Shown: positions 1-5,785 of the stretch, piece by piece | Position numbering within the stretch: the first letter of the stretch is position 1 | How the letters are laid out: each line of letters starts with the position of its first letter | Assembly: GCA_902470835.1 (NCBI GenBank) | Contig: CABRHR010000101.1 | Span: 1-7,277 of the forward strand | Source of the DNA: an uncultured Collinsella sp. | GTDB taxonomy: Bacteria > Actinomycetota > Coriobacteriia > Coriobacteriales > Coriobacteriaceae | Length of the DNA stretch: 7,277 nucleotides | Reading direction: 5' to 3' | Translations under genes and position numbers: made by a program | The notes under the pieces: model-generated | Seen by the model: only the letters and a program-made list of their open reading frames with translations | Told to the model about the DNA's origin: nothing | The model's database searches: none

Positions 1-42
1 CTATCCTCTTCGTCGGCAGCGTCAGATGTGTATAAGAGACAG
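1..42 (+). other. Nextera read-1 adapter with i5 index (not genomic)
   Basis: Positions 10-42 are the Illumina Nextera transposase read-1 adapter, ending in the 19-base Tn5 mosaic end AGATGTGTATAAGAGACAG at 24-42. Positions 2-9 read TATCCTCT, which I recognise from memory as a standard Nextera i5 index (the 503 series), and position 1 fits the last base of the P5 arm. This is synthetic library sequence. Genomic DNA begins at 43. Nothing upstream of the first operon can be inferred from this end. Confidence 0.97.
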
Positions 43-96
43 CTCCTCTTTCGCGCCAACCTGGGGCCCTCGTAAAGCCGTCTCCATGCTCCATTA

Positions 97-125
97 TTCA
101 AAATTAATCCCCTTTTCGATTTAAC
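97..125 (+). promoter_or_regulatory. Candidate promoter for the ECF transporter operon
   Basis: The 140 bases between the adapter and the first gene hold no convincing gene. A possible sigma-70-type promoter is TTCAAA at 97-102 and TTTAAC at 120-125 with a 17-base spacer, each box matching four of six consensus positions. Transcription would start near 132, inside a short inverted repeat (ACCCC at 124-128 against GGGGT at 136-140), leaving a leader of only about 50 nt, too short for most riboswitches. Short frames touching the adapter on either strand (for example a 10-codon frame ending in TAA at 73-75) could be the edge of a neighbouring gene but cannot be judged. Confidence 0.3.
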
Positions 126-182
126 CCCTTTCGTGGGGGTCTAGGACACTCTTATCTCAAATCCCACCTTAAGGAGAACATC

Positions 183-734
183 ATGGCCACCAACACTCAG
201 GCTCGCACTATTTCTGCCAACGCCGCTTCCGACAAAGGCATCCTCGACATCACCTCGCTCGTCCTGCTTGCAATCCTCCTTGCCGCCGGCTTTATCCTCA
301 ACATGACCGTCGGCAACGCTCTTGCCGCGACTGGTATCAAGCCGCAGTTCATCATTGCTGCCTATGCCCTGGCCATCGCACTTACGCAGGCGAGTTTTGC
401 CCAGGCAGTCATCTTTGGCATCCTGTCGGCCGCCGTCATCCAGATCACCACGTCAATCCCCGGCCTCAACTTTGTGACCGAGCTTGCCGGCGCGCTGACG
501 ATGGCGGCGCTCGTTAAGTCCAACATCGGCGGCAACAAGGTCAACCCCTTCATCGCCGGCCTGCTCACTACCTTGGTCTCGGGCGCCCTCTTCGCCGTCC
601 TGGGCACCGTCATCATGGGTGCCGCGCTGCCCACGGCACTCGCCAAGGTGCCCATCGTCCTCGGCACCGCTGTCTTCAACACCGTCGTGGTCCAGGCCCT
701 CTTCTTCCCCCTGCGCAAGGTGCTCAACAAATAG
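183..734 (+). CDS. ECF transporter S component (TrpP/CD3073-like)
   Basis: This 183-residue integral membrane protein is read as the substrate-binding S subunit of an energy-coupling factor importer. After a short polar N-terminus (about 1-20) there are roughly six hydrophobic segments, near residues 22-42, 55-70, 73-90, 97-112, 120-145 and 155-176, with a basic C-terminus ending PLRKVLNK. Size and topology match S components. The stretch from GIKPQF (51-56) through SIPGLNFVTELAGAL (91-105) resembles the TrpP/CD3073-like group, in which a similar Pro-Gly turn precedes a helix. AAGGAG at 171-176, six bases before the ATG, fixes the start. Fused ATPase and EcfT genes follow directly, so the S protein probably has its own dedicated energy module (group I arrangement). 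The substrate cannot be read from sequence; an aromatic amino acid or a vitamin-like compound is possible. Assignment to the ECF class is strong; the subfamily is tentative. Confidence 0.8.
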   Translation: MATNTQARTISANAASDKGILDITSLVLLAILLAAGFILNMTVGNALAATGIKPQFIIAAYALAIALTQASFAQAVIFGILSAAVIQITTSIPGLNFVTELAGALTMAALVKSNIGGNKVNPFIAGLLTTLVSGALFAVLGTVIMGAALPTALAKVPIVLGTAVFNTVVVQALFFPLRKVLNK

Positions 735-749
735 CCTGATATGATGGAC

Positions 750-769
750 GGGCCGCGCGTTAGCGGCCC
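750..769 (+). repeat. GC-rich hairpin after the S-component gene
   Basis: GGGCCGC (750-756) and GCGGCCC (763-769) form a perfect 7-bp stem with a 6-base loop. A flanking GAT/ATC (743-745 and 771-773) could extend the fold across an internal loop. No U-run follows, so it is unlikely to be an efficient intrinsic terminator. It may slow polymerase, protect the 3' end of the S message or set the S to ATPase ratio. Function is inferred only from position. Confidence 0.55.
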
Positions 770-783
770 CATCACCAAAGACT

Positions 784-809
784 GTCCCAAACAGCTAGCT
801 TTTGGGGAC
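784..809 (+). repeat. Imperfect inverted repeat in the S/ATPase spacer
   Basis: GTCCCAAA (784-791) pairs with TTTGGGGAC (801-809) through eight base pairs with one bulged G (804). The interior contains the palindrome AGCTAGCT (793-800). It directly abuts the larger palindrome at 810-837. The GTCCC/GGGAC ends resemble small dispersed REP-like repeats, but copy number cannot be judged from one window. Confidence 0.5.
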
Positions 810-837
810 GTTCTTAAACGACTCGTCATTTAAGAAC
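810..837 (+). repeat. 28-bp near-perfect palindrome upstream of ATPase gene
   Basis: GTTCTTAAA (810-818) and TTTAAGAAC (829-837) are exact reverse complements. The 10-base interior is itself mostly symmetric (GAC at 820-822 against GTC at 825-827), so 12 of 14 position pairs obey dyad symmetry. Outside the 9-bp arms, GGGGAC on the left faces ACCC on the right, as if a longer repeat had decayed. It ends 24 bases before the ATPase start codon. It could be an operator, a REP-like element or an mRNA hairpin. Confidence 0.6.
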
Positions 838-861
838 ACCCAATGACTATGAAAGGTATCC

Positions 862-2613
862 ATGAAAACGATCATCAACGTCGACGATGTCTCGTTCTCC
901 TATGGTACGCAGACCGAGCAGGCGCTTAAGCACATCTCGCTCGACGTGAACAAGGGAGACTTTATCGGCATCATCGGGCCTTCGGGCGCCGGCAAGTCCA
1001 CGCTTGCCGCCTGTCTGTCGGGTGCTGTGCCCCACCACTACACCGGCACGTTCTTTGGGTCCGTCATGGTTGACGACCACGACACCTGCGAGGTCTCGCT
1101 GACCGATGTGTCGCAAATCGTCGGCAGTGTGCTGCAGGATATCGACACGCAGATGGTCGCCTCGGTCGTCGAGGACGAGATGCTCTTTGGCCTCGAGAAC
1201 TTTGGCGTTCCCCACGACCAGATCGAGCAGCGCGTGAGCGAAACACTCGAGACCGTCGGCATCAGCGACCTGCGCGACCGCGAGATCGCCACCCTCTCGG
1301 GCGGACAGAAGCAAAAGGTAGCCATCGCCGCCATCCTCGCCATGCGTCCGCGCGTCTTGGTTCTCGACGAGCCCACCGCGGCACTCGACCCCGCCAGCTC
1401 CACGTTGGTCTTCGAGACGCTGCGTGAAGCCAACCGTGCACTCGGCATCACCATCGTCGTCGTTGAGCAAAAAGTCGCCCTGCTCTCGGAGTATTGCAAC
1501 CGTGTGCTCGTGCTCAATCATGGCGAAATCGCGCTGCAGGGCGAGCCACACGAGGTCTTCGCGCATACCGACGAGCTCCGTGCCATCGGCGTCGACTGCC
1601 CTCGCGTAACGCGTATCTTCAATAGCCTCGAGGCCGATGGCCTGGCAAGCGGTACCCCTTGCTTGGATGTCGATGAGGCCGAGCGCCTGATTTCGGGCAT
1701 CGTCGACCCCGCACACGCGGCCATCGAAGCCCAGGCGCCCGCCGGTTCCCCGCATGCACCGTCGTTGCGCCCTCATGCCAAGGACGCCGAGCCCGTACTC
1801 ACCTTCGACCATGTTGAGTTTGCCTATCCCAATGGCGGCGCCGCCGTCCACGACCTCAACCTGACCCTCTATCCCGGCGAGCTCGTGGGCATCGTCGGCC
1901 AGAACGGTGCCGGCAAGACCACGCTCACCAAGCTGCTCACAGGCCTGCTTAAGCCCGCCTCGGGCAGCGTGCGCGTCACGGGACTGGATACCGCAGCCGT
2001 TCCCACGAGCCGCATCGCTCGCGAGGTCGCGACCCTCTTCCAAAACCCCGACCGCCAGATCTGCAAGGACACCGTGCTCAACGAGGTCGCCTTTGGCCTG
2101 GAGCTTGCCGGCATCGACCGTGCCGAGGCTCTGCGTCGCGCCCAGCTCGTCATCGACCGCTTTGGCTTGCCGGCCGACGAGGCGCCCTTCTCGCTCTCGC
2201 GCGGTCAGCGACAAATGGTGGCGCTTGCCTCCGTCGTAGTGGTTGAGCCCAAGATCGTCGTGCTCGACGAGCCCACGAGCGGCCTTGATTACCGCGAGTG
2301 CATGACCGTCATGGAAACGGTGCGCACCATGGCCGAGCGCGGTTGCGCCGTCATCATGGTCTGCCACGATATGGAAGTCGTCTCGGATTTTGCCGAGCGC
2401 ATTGTGGTAATGGCCGACGGTCGCATCCTCGACCGCGGCCGCACGCACGAGCTCTTCTCGAACATCGATCTCATGCGGCGTGCCTACGTGGAGCCTCCCC
2501 AGGTTATTGAACTCTCGCGCCGTCTGGCATCTTCCGTCTCGCCCGCTTTTGCGCAGGTGAGCGAGGTCACCGATGTCGTTCGAATTACCAAGGAGATGGT
2601 CCACCGTGGTTAA
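862..2613 (+). CDS. ECF transporter fused double ATPase (EcfA-EcfA')
   Basis: A 583-residue cytoplasmic protein with two ABC ATPase domains in one chain; it powers uptake with the flanking S and T subunits. Domain 1 (about 1-245): Walker A GPSGAGKST 39-47, Q-loop Gln92, signature LSGGQ 145-149, Walker B VLVLDEPT 165-172. A Pro/Ala-rich linker spans about 285-309. Domain 2 (about 311-545): Walker A GQNGAGKTT 346-354, Q-loop Gln394, signature LSRGQ 445-449, Walker B ending LDEPT 468-472, switch His502 (CHD). A 40-residue tail follows. In domain 1 the switch position reads VEQK, with Gln203 in place of His. With the altered LSRGQ of domain 2, this places both deviations on one composite ATP site. 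The layout resembles YkoD/CbiO-type tandem ATPases. The start is ATG 862 after GAAAGG (851-856). The stop overlaps the T gene. Confidence 0.93.
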   Translation: MKTIINVDDVSFSYGTQTEQALKHISLDVNKGDFIGIIGPSGAGKSTLAACLSGAVPHHYTGTFFGSVMVDDHDTCEVSLTDVSQIVGSVLQDIDTQMVASVVEDEMLFGLENFGVPHDQIEQRVSETLETVGISDLRDREIATLSGGQKQKVAIAAILAMRPRVLVLDEPTAALDPASSTLVFETLREANRALGITIVVVEQKVALLSEYCNRVLVLNHGEIALQGEPHEVFAHTDELRAIGVDCPRVTRIFNSLEADGLASGTPCLDVDEAERLISGIVDPAHAAIEAQAPAGSPHAPSLRPHAKDAEPVLTFDHVEFAYPNGGAAVHDLNLTLYPGELVGIVGQNGAGKTTLTKLLTGLLKPASGSVRVTGLDTAAVPTSRIAREVATLFQNPDRQICKDTVLNEVAFGLELAGIDRAEALRRAQLVIDRFGLPADEAPFSLSRGQRQMVALASVVVVEPKIVVLDEPTSGLDYRECMTVMETVRTMAERGCAVIMVCHDMEVVSDFAERIVVMADGRILDRGRTHELFSNIDLMRRAYVEPPQVIELSRRLASSVSPAFAQVSEVTDVVRITKEMVHRG

Positions 2614-3352
2614 CGTCATCGACTACACGCCGGGCGATACGCTGCTGCATCGCCTGAATCCCGTCGTCAAACTGGGCCTCGCCGCCGCCATCATCGTCGG
2701 CATCTTCTTGTCCGACACCTACGTGGCGCTGCTGGGCTTTTTGGCACTCACTCTTGCGCTGGGTGCCTATGCCGGCGTCGTCGACCGTCTGTTCTCGCTG
2801 CTCAAGTTGCTGATTCCACTCGCGCTTATCATGCTGGTGCTCCAGCTGGCCTTTATGCGCGATGGCAACGTGGTGTGGGGTTTTATCACCGACACGGGCC
2901 TCGTCACAGGATCGAAGGCCTGCCTGCGCCTGCTGGGTGTGGCGTTACCACTCATCCTCATGCTCATGGTGACCAAGCTCAACGACCTTGCCAACGCCTG
3001 CGTCGAGGCGCTGCACGTGCCGTATCGCTATGCCTTCACCTTTAGCACGGCGCTGCGCTTTGTGCCGGTATTTGGTCAGGAGATGAACGCCATCATGGAG
3101 GCGCAGACAGCACGCGGCGTCGAGTACGACACCAAGAACCCCATCAAGAAGCTTAAGCTCATGCTGCCACTGTGCGTGCCACTGCTCATCTCGAGCGTGG
3201 GCAAGACCGATGCCACAGCCTTGGCGGCAGAACAGCGCGGCTTCTATCTGCGTACGCGCGCCAGCTCGTACAAGCGCTACCCCATCAAGGGCCTGGACAT
3301 CGCCGTGCTCATCGTCAGCATCGTCCTCATCGCCATCGGCTTCCTGTTCTAG
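2606..3352 (+). CDS. ECF transporter T component (EcfT, CbiQ-like)
   Basis: This is the transmembrane coupling subunit of the ECF importer, which transmits ATPase movements to the S component. I place the start at GTG 2606, giving 248 residues. AGGAG at 2591-2595 lies ten bases upstream, and the N-terminus VNVIDYTPGDTLLHRLNP matches the usual EcfT opening (a Tyr-x-x-Gly-x-Ser/Thr-x-x-His segment). An in-frame ATG at 2573 would add 11 residues but lacks a good ribosome binding site. Hydrophobic segments lie near residues 22-58, 65-82, 108-124 and 228-248. The two cytoplasmic coupling motifs typical of the family are seen as ARG (169-171, in QTARGVEYD) and QRG (210-212, in AAEQRGFY); the second usually reads ARG. 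The 8-base overlap with the ATPase stop suggests translational coupling. Confidence 0.9.
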   Translation: MVNVIDYTPGDTLLHRLNPVVKLGLAAAIIVGIFLSDTYVALLGFLALTLALGAYAGVVDRLFSLLKLLIPLALIMLVLQLAFMRDGNVVWGFITDTGLVTGSKACLRLLGVALPLILMLMVTKLNDLANACVEALHVPYRYAFTFSTALRFVPVFGQEMNAIMEAQTARGVEYDTKNPIKKLKLMLPLCVPLLISSVGKTDATALAAEQRGFYLRTRASSYKRYPIKGLDIAVLIVSIVLIAIGFLF

Positions 3353-3381
3353 TTCACCACCGACAGCAACCGCCCAACGCA

Positions 3382-3418
3382 AAAGGCCTCGGCTCGCACC
3401 AAACGAGCCGAGGCCTTT
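3382..3418 (+). terminator. Strong hairpin terminator, probably bidirectional
   Basis: A perfect 15-bp stem (3382-3396 with 3404-3418) encloses a 7-base loop CACCAAA. The stem is GC-rich in the middle with AAA/TTT at its base. On the + strand it runs into TTTACTGTTT. On the - strand it runs into TTTTGCG, so it can serve both the ECF operon (ending 3352) and the convergent ligase-racemase operon (ending 3478). The placement between convergent genes supports this role. Confidence 0.9.
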
Positions 3419-3451
3419 ACTGTTTCACCAGATAAAACCTACCAAAATTAA

Positions 3452-3470
3452 CCTGTCCCTTTTTGGCAGG
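3452..3470. repeat. Small inverted repeat CCTGTC...GGCAGG between convergent genes
   Basis: CCTGTC (3452-3457) pairs with GGCAGG (3465-3470), including one G-T wobble, around a T-rich loop, seven bases from the racemase stop codon. On the - strand it lies just downstream of the racemase and could add to 3'-end formation. Its GGGAC/GTCCC core is shared with the element at 784-809, which hints at a dispersed repeat family; this is untested. Confidence 0.4.
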
Positions 3471-3477
3471 CCGGAAA

Positions 3478-4224
3478 CTAGAGGCGGTAGGGGGCGCCGC
3501 TGCGGATGATAGATTCGCGCACCAGGACATCCATGGCGTCGAGGGTGATCTCGGGCATCTCTCGGTACTTTTGCAGCACCGAGAGCTCGGTGCAGGCCAG
3601 AATGACGCGGTCGCAGCCACTACGGGCGAACTCCCACATCACGCGGTCGAACTTATCCATATCGGGCTCACGTCCGGCCTTCACATCATCGTAGATAAGC
3701 GACATCACATCGTTCTGACGTTTCTCGCTGGGATAGACGACCTCAACACCCGCAGCCTTACATTCGCGGCCGTAGACGCCCGCGCCCACGGTTCCGTCGG
3801 TGCCCATGATGCCAATCTTGTGCACCGGCTCGGCCGGCATACTCAAGTTGGGGTCGAACTCGCACTCCCCCATCACCGCACCCGCAAGGGCATAGCGAAC
3901 CGACTCGCGCGGCATGTGGATAATCGGCACCTTCGTAAACGACTGGATCTGGTCGTAGAAGTAGTGTGACGTGTTGCAGGGAATGGCAATGTGCGCACAG
4001 CCCAGCGACTCGAGTGCCTGGGCACACTCTTTCATGGTCGCCAGCAGCTTGGCATGCTCGCCGGTCTTAATGGCCAACGTGCGGTCGGGCATGGTCGACT
4101 TGGAGAGCACCACCATGTCGATATGTTCCTGATCGCAGGCAGCAGCCGTGTGGCGCACCACCTGGTCGTAGTAATACGACGTGGCCTCGGCGCCCATGCC
4201 GCCGATAACTCCCAGCTTTTCCAT
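3478..4224 (-). CDS. Aspartate/glutamate-family racemase
   Basis: A 248-residue cytoplasmic enzyme of the PLP-independent Asp/Glu racemase superfamily, which uses two cysteines as acid and base. The N-terminus MEKLGVIGGMGAEAT carries the family's glycine-rich opening. The first catalytic Cys is Cys83 in IPCNTSH (81-87), and the second is Cys211 in LACTEL (209-214). I start at the ATG whose complement is 4222-4224, because a perfect AAGGAGG lies five bases upstream (4230-4236). The frame stays open to 4308, but that extension runs through the intergenic hairpin and lacks homology-like character. The substrate is most likely aspartate, giving D-Asp for the ligase encoded 84 bases upstream; a racemase-ligase pairing is also known in Enterococcus faecium. 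Glutamate or another acidic amino acid cannot be excluded from sequence alone. Confidence 0.9.
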   Translation of the reverse strand: MEKLGVIGGMGAEATSYYYDQVVRHTAAACDQEHIDMVVLSKSTMPDRTLAIKTGEHAKLLATMKECAQALESLGCAHIAIPCNTSHYFYDQIQSFTKVPIIHMPRESVRYALAGAVMGECEFDPNLSMPAEPVHKIGIMGTDGTVGAGVYGRECKAAGVEVVYPSEKRQNDVMSLIYDDVKAGREPDMDKFDRVMWEFARSGCDRVILACTELSVLQKYREMPEITLDAMDVLVRESIIRSGAPYRL

Positions 4225-4246
4225 CGCCGCCTCCTTGGTGACGCTT

Positions 4247-4258
4247 GCGCAATTGCGC
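4247..4258. repeat. 12-bp palindrome upstream of racemase RBS
   Basis: GCGCAATTGCGC is a perfect 12-base palindrome, with ACGC at 4241-4244 and GCGT at 4257-4260 giving partial further symmetry. It sits about 11 bases from the racemase ribosome binding site. A candidate - strand -10 box TATGAT (4266-4261) lies immediately upstream, with a weak TTTGCA (4287-4282) at a short 15-base spacing. The racemase might therefore have a secondary regulated promoter here; this is speculative. Confidence 0.35.
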
Positions 4259-4269
4259 GTATCATACCC

Positions 4270-4299
4270 GCGCCCGCCCGATGCAAACCGGACGGGCGC
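4270..4299 (-). repeat. GC-rich hairpin between D-Asp ligase and racemase genes
   Basis: In the 84-base gap between the two genes, 4270-4279 and 4290-4299 pair over ten positions (one G-T wobble) around a 10-base loop. It begins ten bases after the ligase stop codon. No U-run follows on the - strand, so complete termination is unlikely. It may lower downstream expression or stabilise the upstream message. Confidence 0.6.
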
Positions 4300-4308
4300 C
4301 GCGCTCAT

Positions 4309-5565
4309 CTACTTGTAATACGTCTTGAACAGCTTAAAGTGGCGCAGCTTGGTGTGCCACATGCGCAGCCAGCGGTTAAAGACAAAGTCGCCCTTCATAA
4401 ACGAAGGGTCGGCGCCCTTGCCTTCCTTGTCCAGACGATGCACCTTAGCGCGCAGCTCGGGATCCTTGACGTACTTGTCGACGACGCCCATGGGGACGAC
4501 CATCCACAGCGCCTCGTCCTGCGCCGTCACAAACTCCGGCTCAAACGGGCGGTTGAACACATACTCGTCCACCACATACTTGGCAACGTTAAAGCCACTG
4601 TTAGTAACATAGTAGTTGCTGCGGCCCTGGCGCGTGTTGAAATCGAAGAACTTAAACGAGCCGTCGCGCTCGTCGTACTTAACGTCAAAGTTGGAATAGC
4701 CCACAAAGTGAAGGTCCTCGAGTAGCTTGCGCACGCCGCCCATGAGCTCGTCATTGGGCTCGGTGATGATACAGGCGTGGTTGCCGACGCCGTGAGGCTG
4801 ATGCTCCTCGAGCAGCACATGGCCCAGGCACATCATGCGCACCTTGCCGTTGCGGTCGGAATAACTGGTGAGCACGCGCATGTACTCGTCGTTGCCGGGC
4901 ACGCGATCCTGCAAGATCAGGTCGTCGGTGTAGCCGCTGGCATACGAATCGCGAATGACCTGTTCCAGCTCGGCGCGGTCGGCAATCTCATAGGCCTTCT
5001 TCTGGCCCTCGAACTCGTGCTGCCACCACATGATGCCGTCAGAAGGCTTCAGAATCATCGGGTAGGGAAAATCGATCTGGTCGAGCACTTCGGCAGGTGC
5101 CTCGCCTTGGGCGTTCAGCATCGCCATGGTGAAGGTAAAGGTATGCGGATAGGGCACGCCATGCTTCTCGCACAGCTCGTAGAAGATCTCCTTCTTCTGG
5201 CACTGCTCGAGCATGCTGTAGGGCGCGTAGGGAGCGACGATGTTATCCGCCAGCTCATGAGCATCCTTGGCCTGAGCCACGAGAGCGACATAGTTGTCGC
5301 CACAGCCCACAAGGACAATCGTCTTGTCGGCATACGCTTGGGCAATGCCGTTGACGGTTTTGAGCATCACGGGCATGGTGTCGATATCCACGTTGGGCGT
5401 GTAGTCGATAATCTGGCTGCGGTACGCGGGACCCGTCTGATACTTGCCAAAGACCAGACTCTTGACCTGGTACTCCTCGTAGAAGGCGCGCGCCACCGAA
5501 TAGGCGTTGATGTCGCCACCGAGCAGCACGGGAATGAACTCGCACTCTGTAAATTGCAATGCCAT
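4309..5565 (-). CDS. D-aspartate ligase, ATP-grasp (peptidoglycan cross-bridge)
   Basis: A 418-residue cytoplasmic ATP-grasp carboxylate-amine ligase. From memory it resembles Enterococcus faecium Asl (EC 6.3.1.12), which activates the beta-carboxylate of D-Asp and joins it to the side-chain amine of the third stem residue (Lys in that species) of the peptidoglycan precursor. The N-terminus EFIPVLLGGDINAYSVARAF (9-28) is the strongest signature; VRMMCLGHVLLEE (242-254) also matches. ATP-grasp features are a nucleotide-binding Lys173 in MILKPSDG, LILQDRVPG (216-224), FDVKYD (293-298) and the metal-binding FFDFNTRQGRSN (306-317, Asp308 and Asn310). The basic, aromatic C-terminus (RWLRMWHTKLRHFK) could touch membrane or polymer. 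The start is supported by AGGAAG five bases upstream (complement 5571-5576). The racemase gene follows downstream in the same direction. The length fits the family. Confidence 0.88.
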   Translation of the reverse strand: MALQFTECEFIPVLLGGDINAYSVARAFYEEYQVKSLVFGKYQTGPAYRSQIIDYTPNVDIDTMPVMLKTVNGIAQAYADKTIVLVGCGDNYVALVAQAKDAHELADNIVAPYAPYSMLEQCQKKEIFYELCEKHGVPYPHTFTFTMAMLNAQGEAPAEVLDQIDFPYPMILKPSDGIMWWQHEFEGQKKAYEIADRAELEQVIRDSYASGYTDDLILQDRVPGNDEYMRVLTSYSDRNGKVRMMCLGHVLLEEHQPHGVGNHACIITEPNDELMGGVRKLLEDLHFVGYSNFDVKYDERDGSFKFFDFNTRQGRSNYYVTNSGFNVAKYVVDEYVFNRPFEPEFVTAQDEALWMVVPMGVVDKYVKDPELRAKVHRLDKEGKGADPSFMKGDFVFNRWLRMWHTKLRHFKLFKTYYK

Positions 5566-5621
5566 GGAAACTTCCTATCATGAACTGCCCACACAACGGG
5601 CGGTCTTTGCGCAACTGATTT

Positions 5622-5651
5622 ATTTTAGCGTGCCAAGCCGCCGGCGCCCAA
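5622..5651 (-). promoter_or_regulatory. Candidate promoter for the D-Asp ligase operon
   Basis: On the - strand, TTGGGC (complement 5646-5651) and TAAAAT (complement 5622-5627) are separated by 18 bases. The -10 box is good (five of six) and the -35 box is weak. Transcription would start near 5615, about 50 bases before the ligase ATG. The rest of the 220-base divergent region (5566-5785) holds no convincing small gene. Confidence 0.4.
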
Positions 5652-5721
5652 AGCTCCACCGTATCTATGGCAATCGGAAGAGCAGGCTCGGGCAAAGACG
5701 GCGCTCACCGCTGTACGACAA

Positions 5722-5766
5722 CGGGCAATGAACCTACCATTGTTGTAGGATTCAACATGTTGCCCG
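5722..5766 (+). promoter_or_regulatory. Structured inverted repeat upstream of MOSC gene
   Basis: Three stacked arms pair in register: CGGGCAA (5722-5728) with TTGCCCG (5760-5766), TGAA (5729-5732) with TTCA (5751-5754), and CCTAC (5733-5737) with GTAGG (5745-5749). Together they make 16 base pairs with a one-base and a five-base bulge on the 3' side and a 7-base loop. The structure ends seven bases before the GAAAGG ribosome binding site of the MOSC gene. It could be a regulatory RNA hairpin or an operator. I do not recognise it as the known Moco riboswitch, which is larger. Confidence 0.55.
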
Positions 5767-5785
5767 CCCCGTCGAAAGGTGCACC

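Noticed and set aside
43..130. Possible start of a divergent - strand gene (ATG near 84-91) or tail of an upstream + gene
   Set aside because: Fewer than 20 codons are available before the adapter in each reading, and several frames are equally open, so neither can be supported.
847..2619. 590-codon open frame on the - strand across the ATPase gene
   Set aside because: It is antisense to a protein with all ABC ATPase motifs. Long reverse frames arise from GC-rich third-position codon bias, and its translation (rich in Asp, His, Gly, Ala) shows no family features.
3463..3969. + strand open frames across the racemase and ligase (also 3991-4725 and 4777-5583)
   Set aside because: They are complements of well-supported genes with catalytic motifs, and have low-complexity compositions typical of shadow frames.
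5722..5785. Molybdenum-cofactor riboswitch upstream of the MOSC gene
   Set aside because: The element is a single bulged hairpin much smaller than the known Moco motif, and I cannot match conserved positions.
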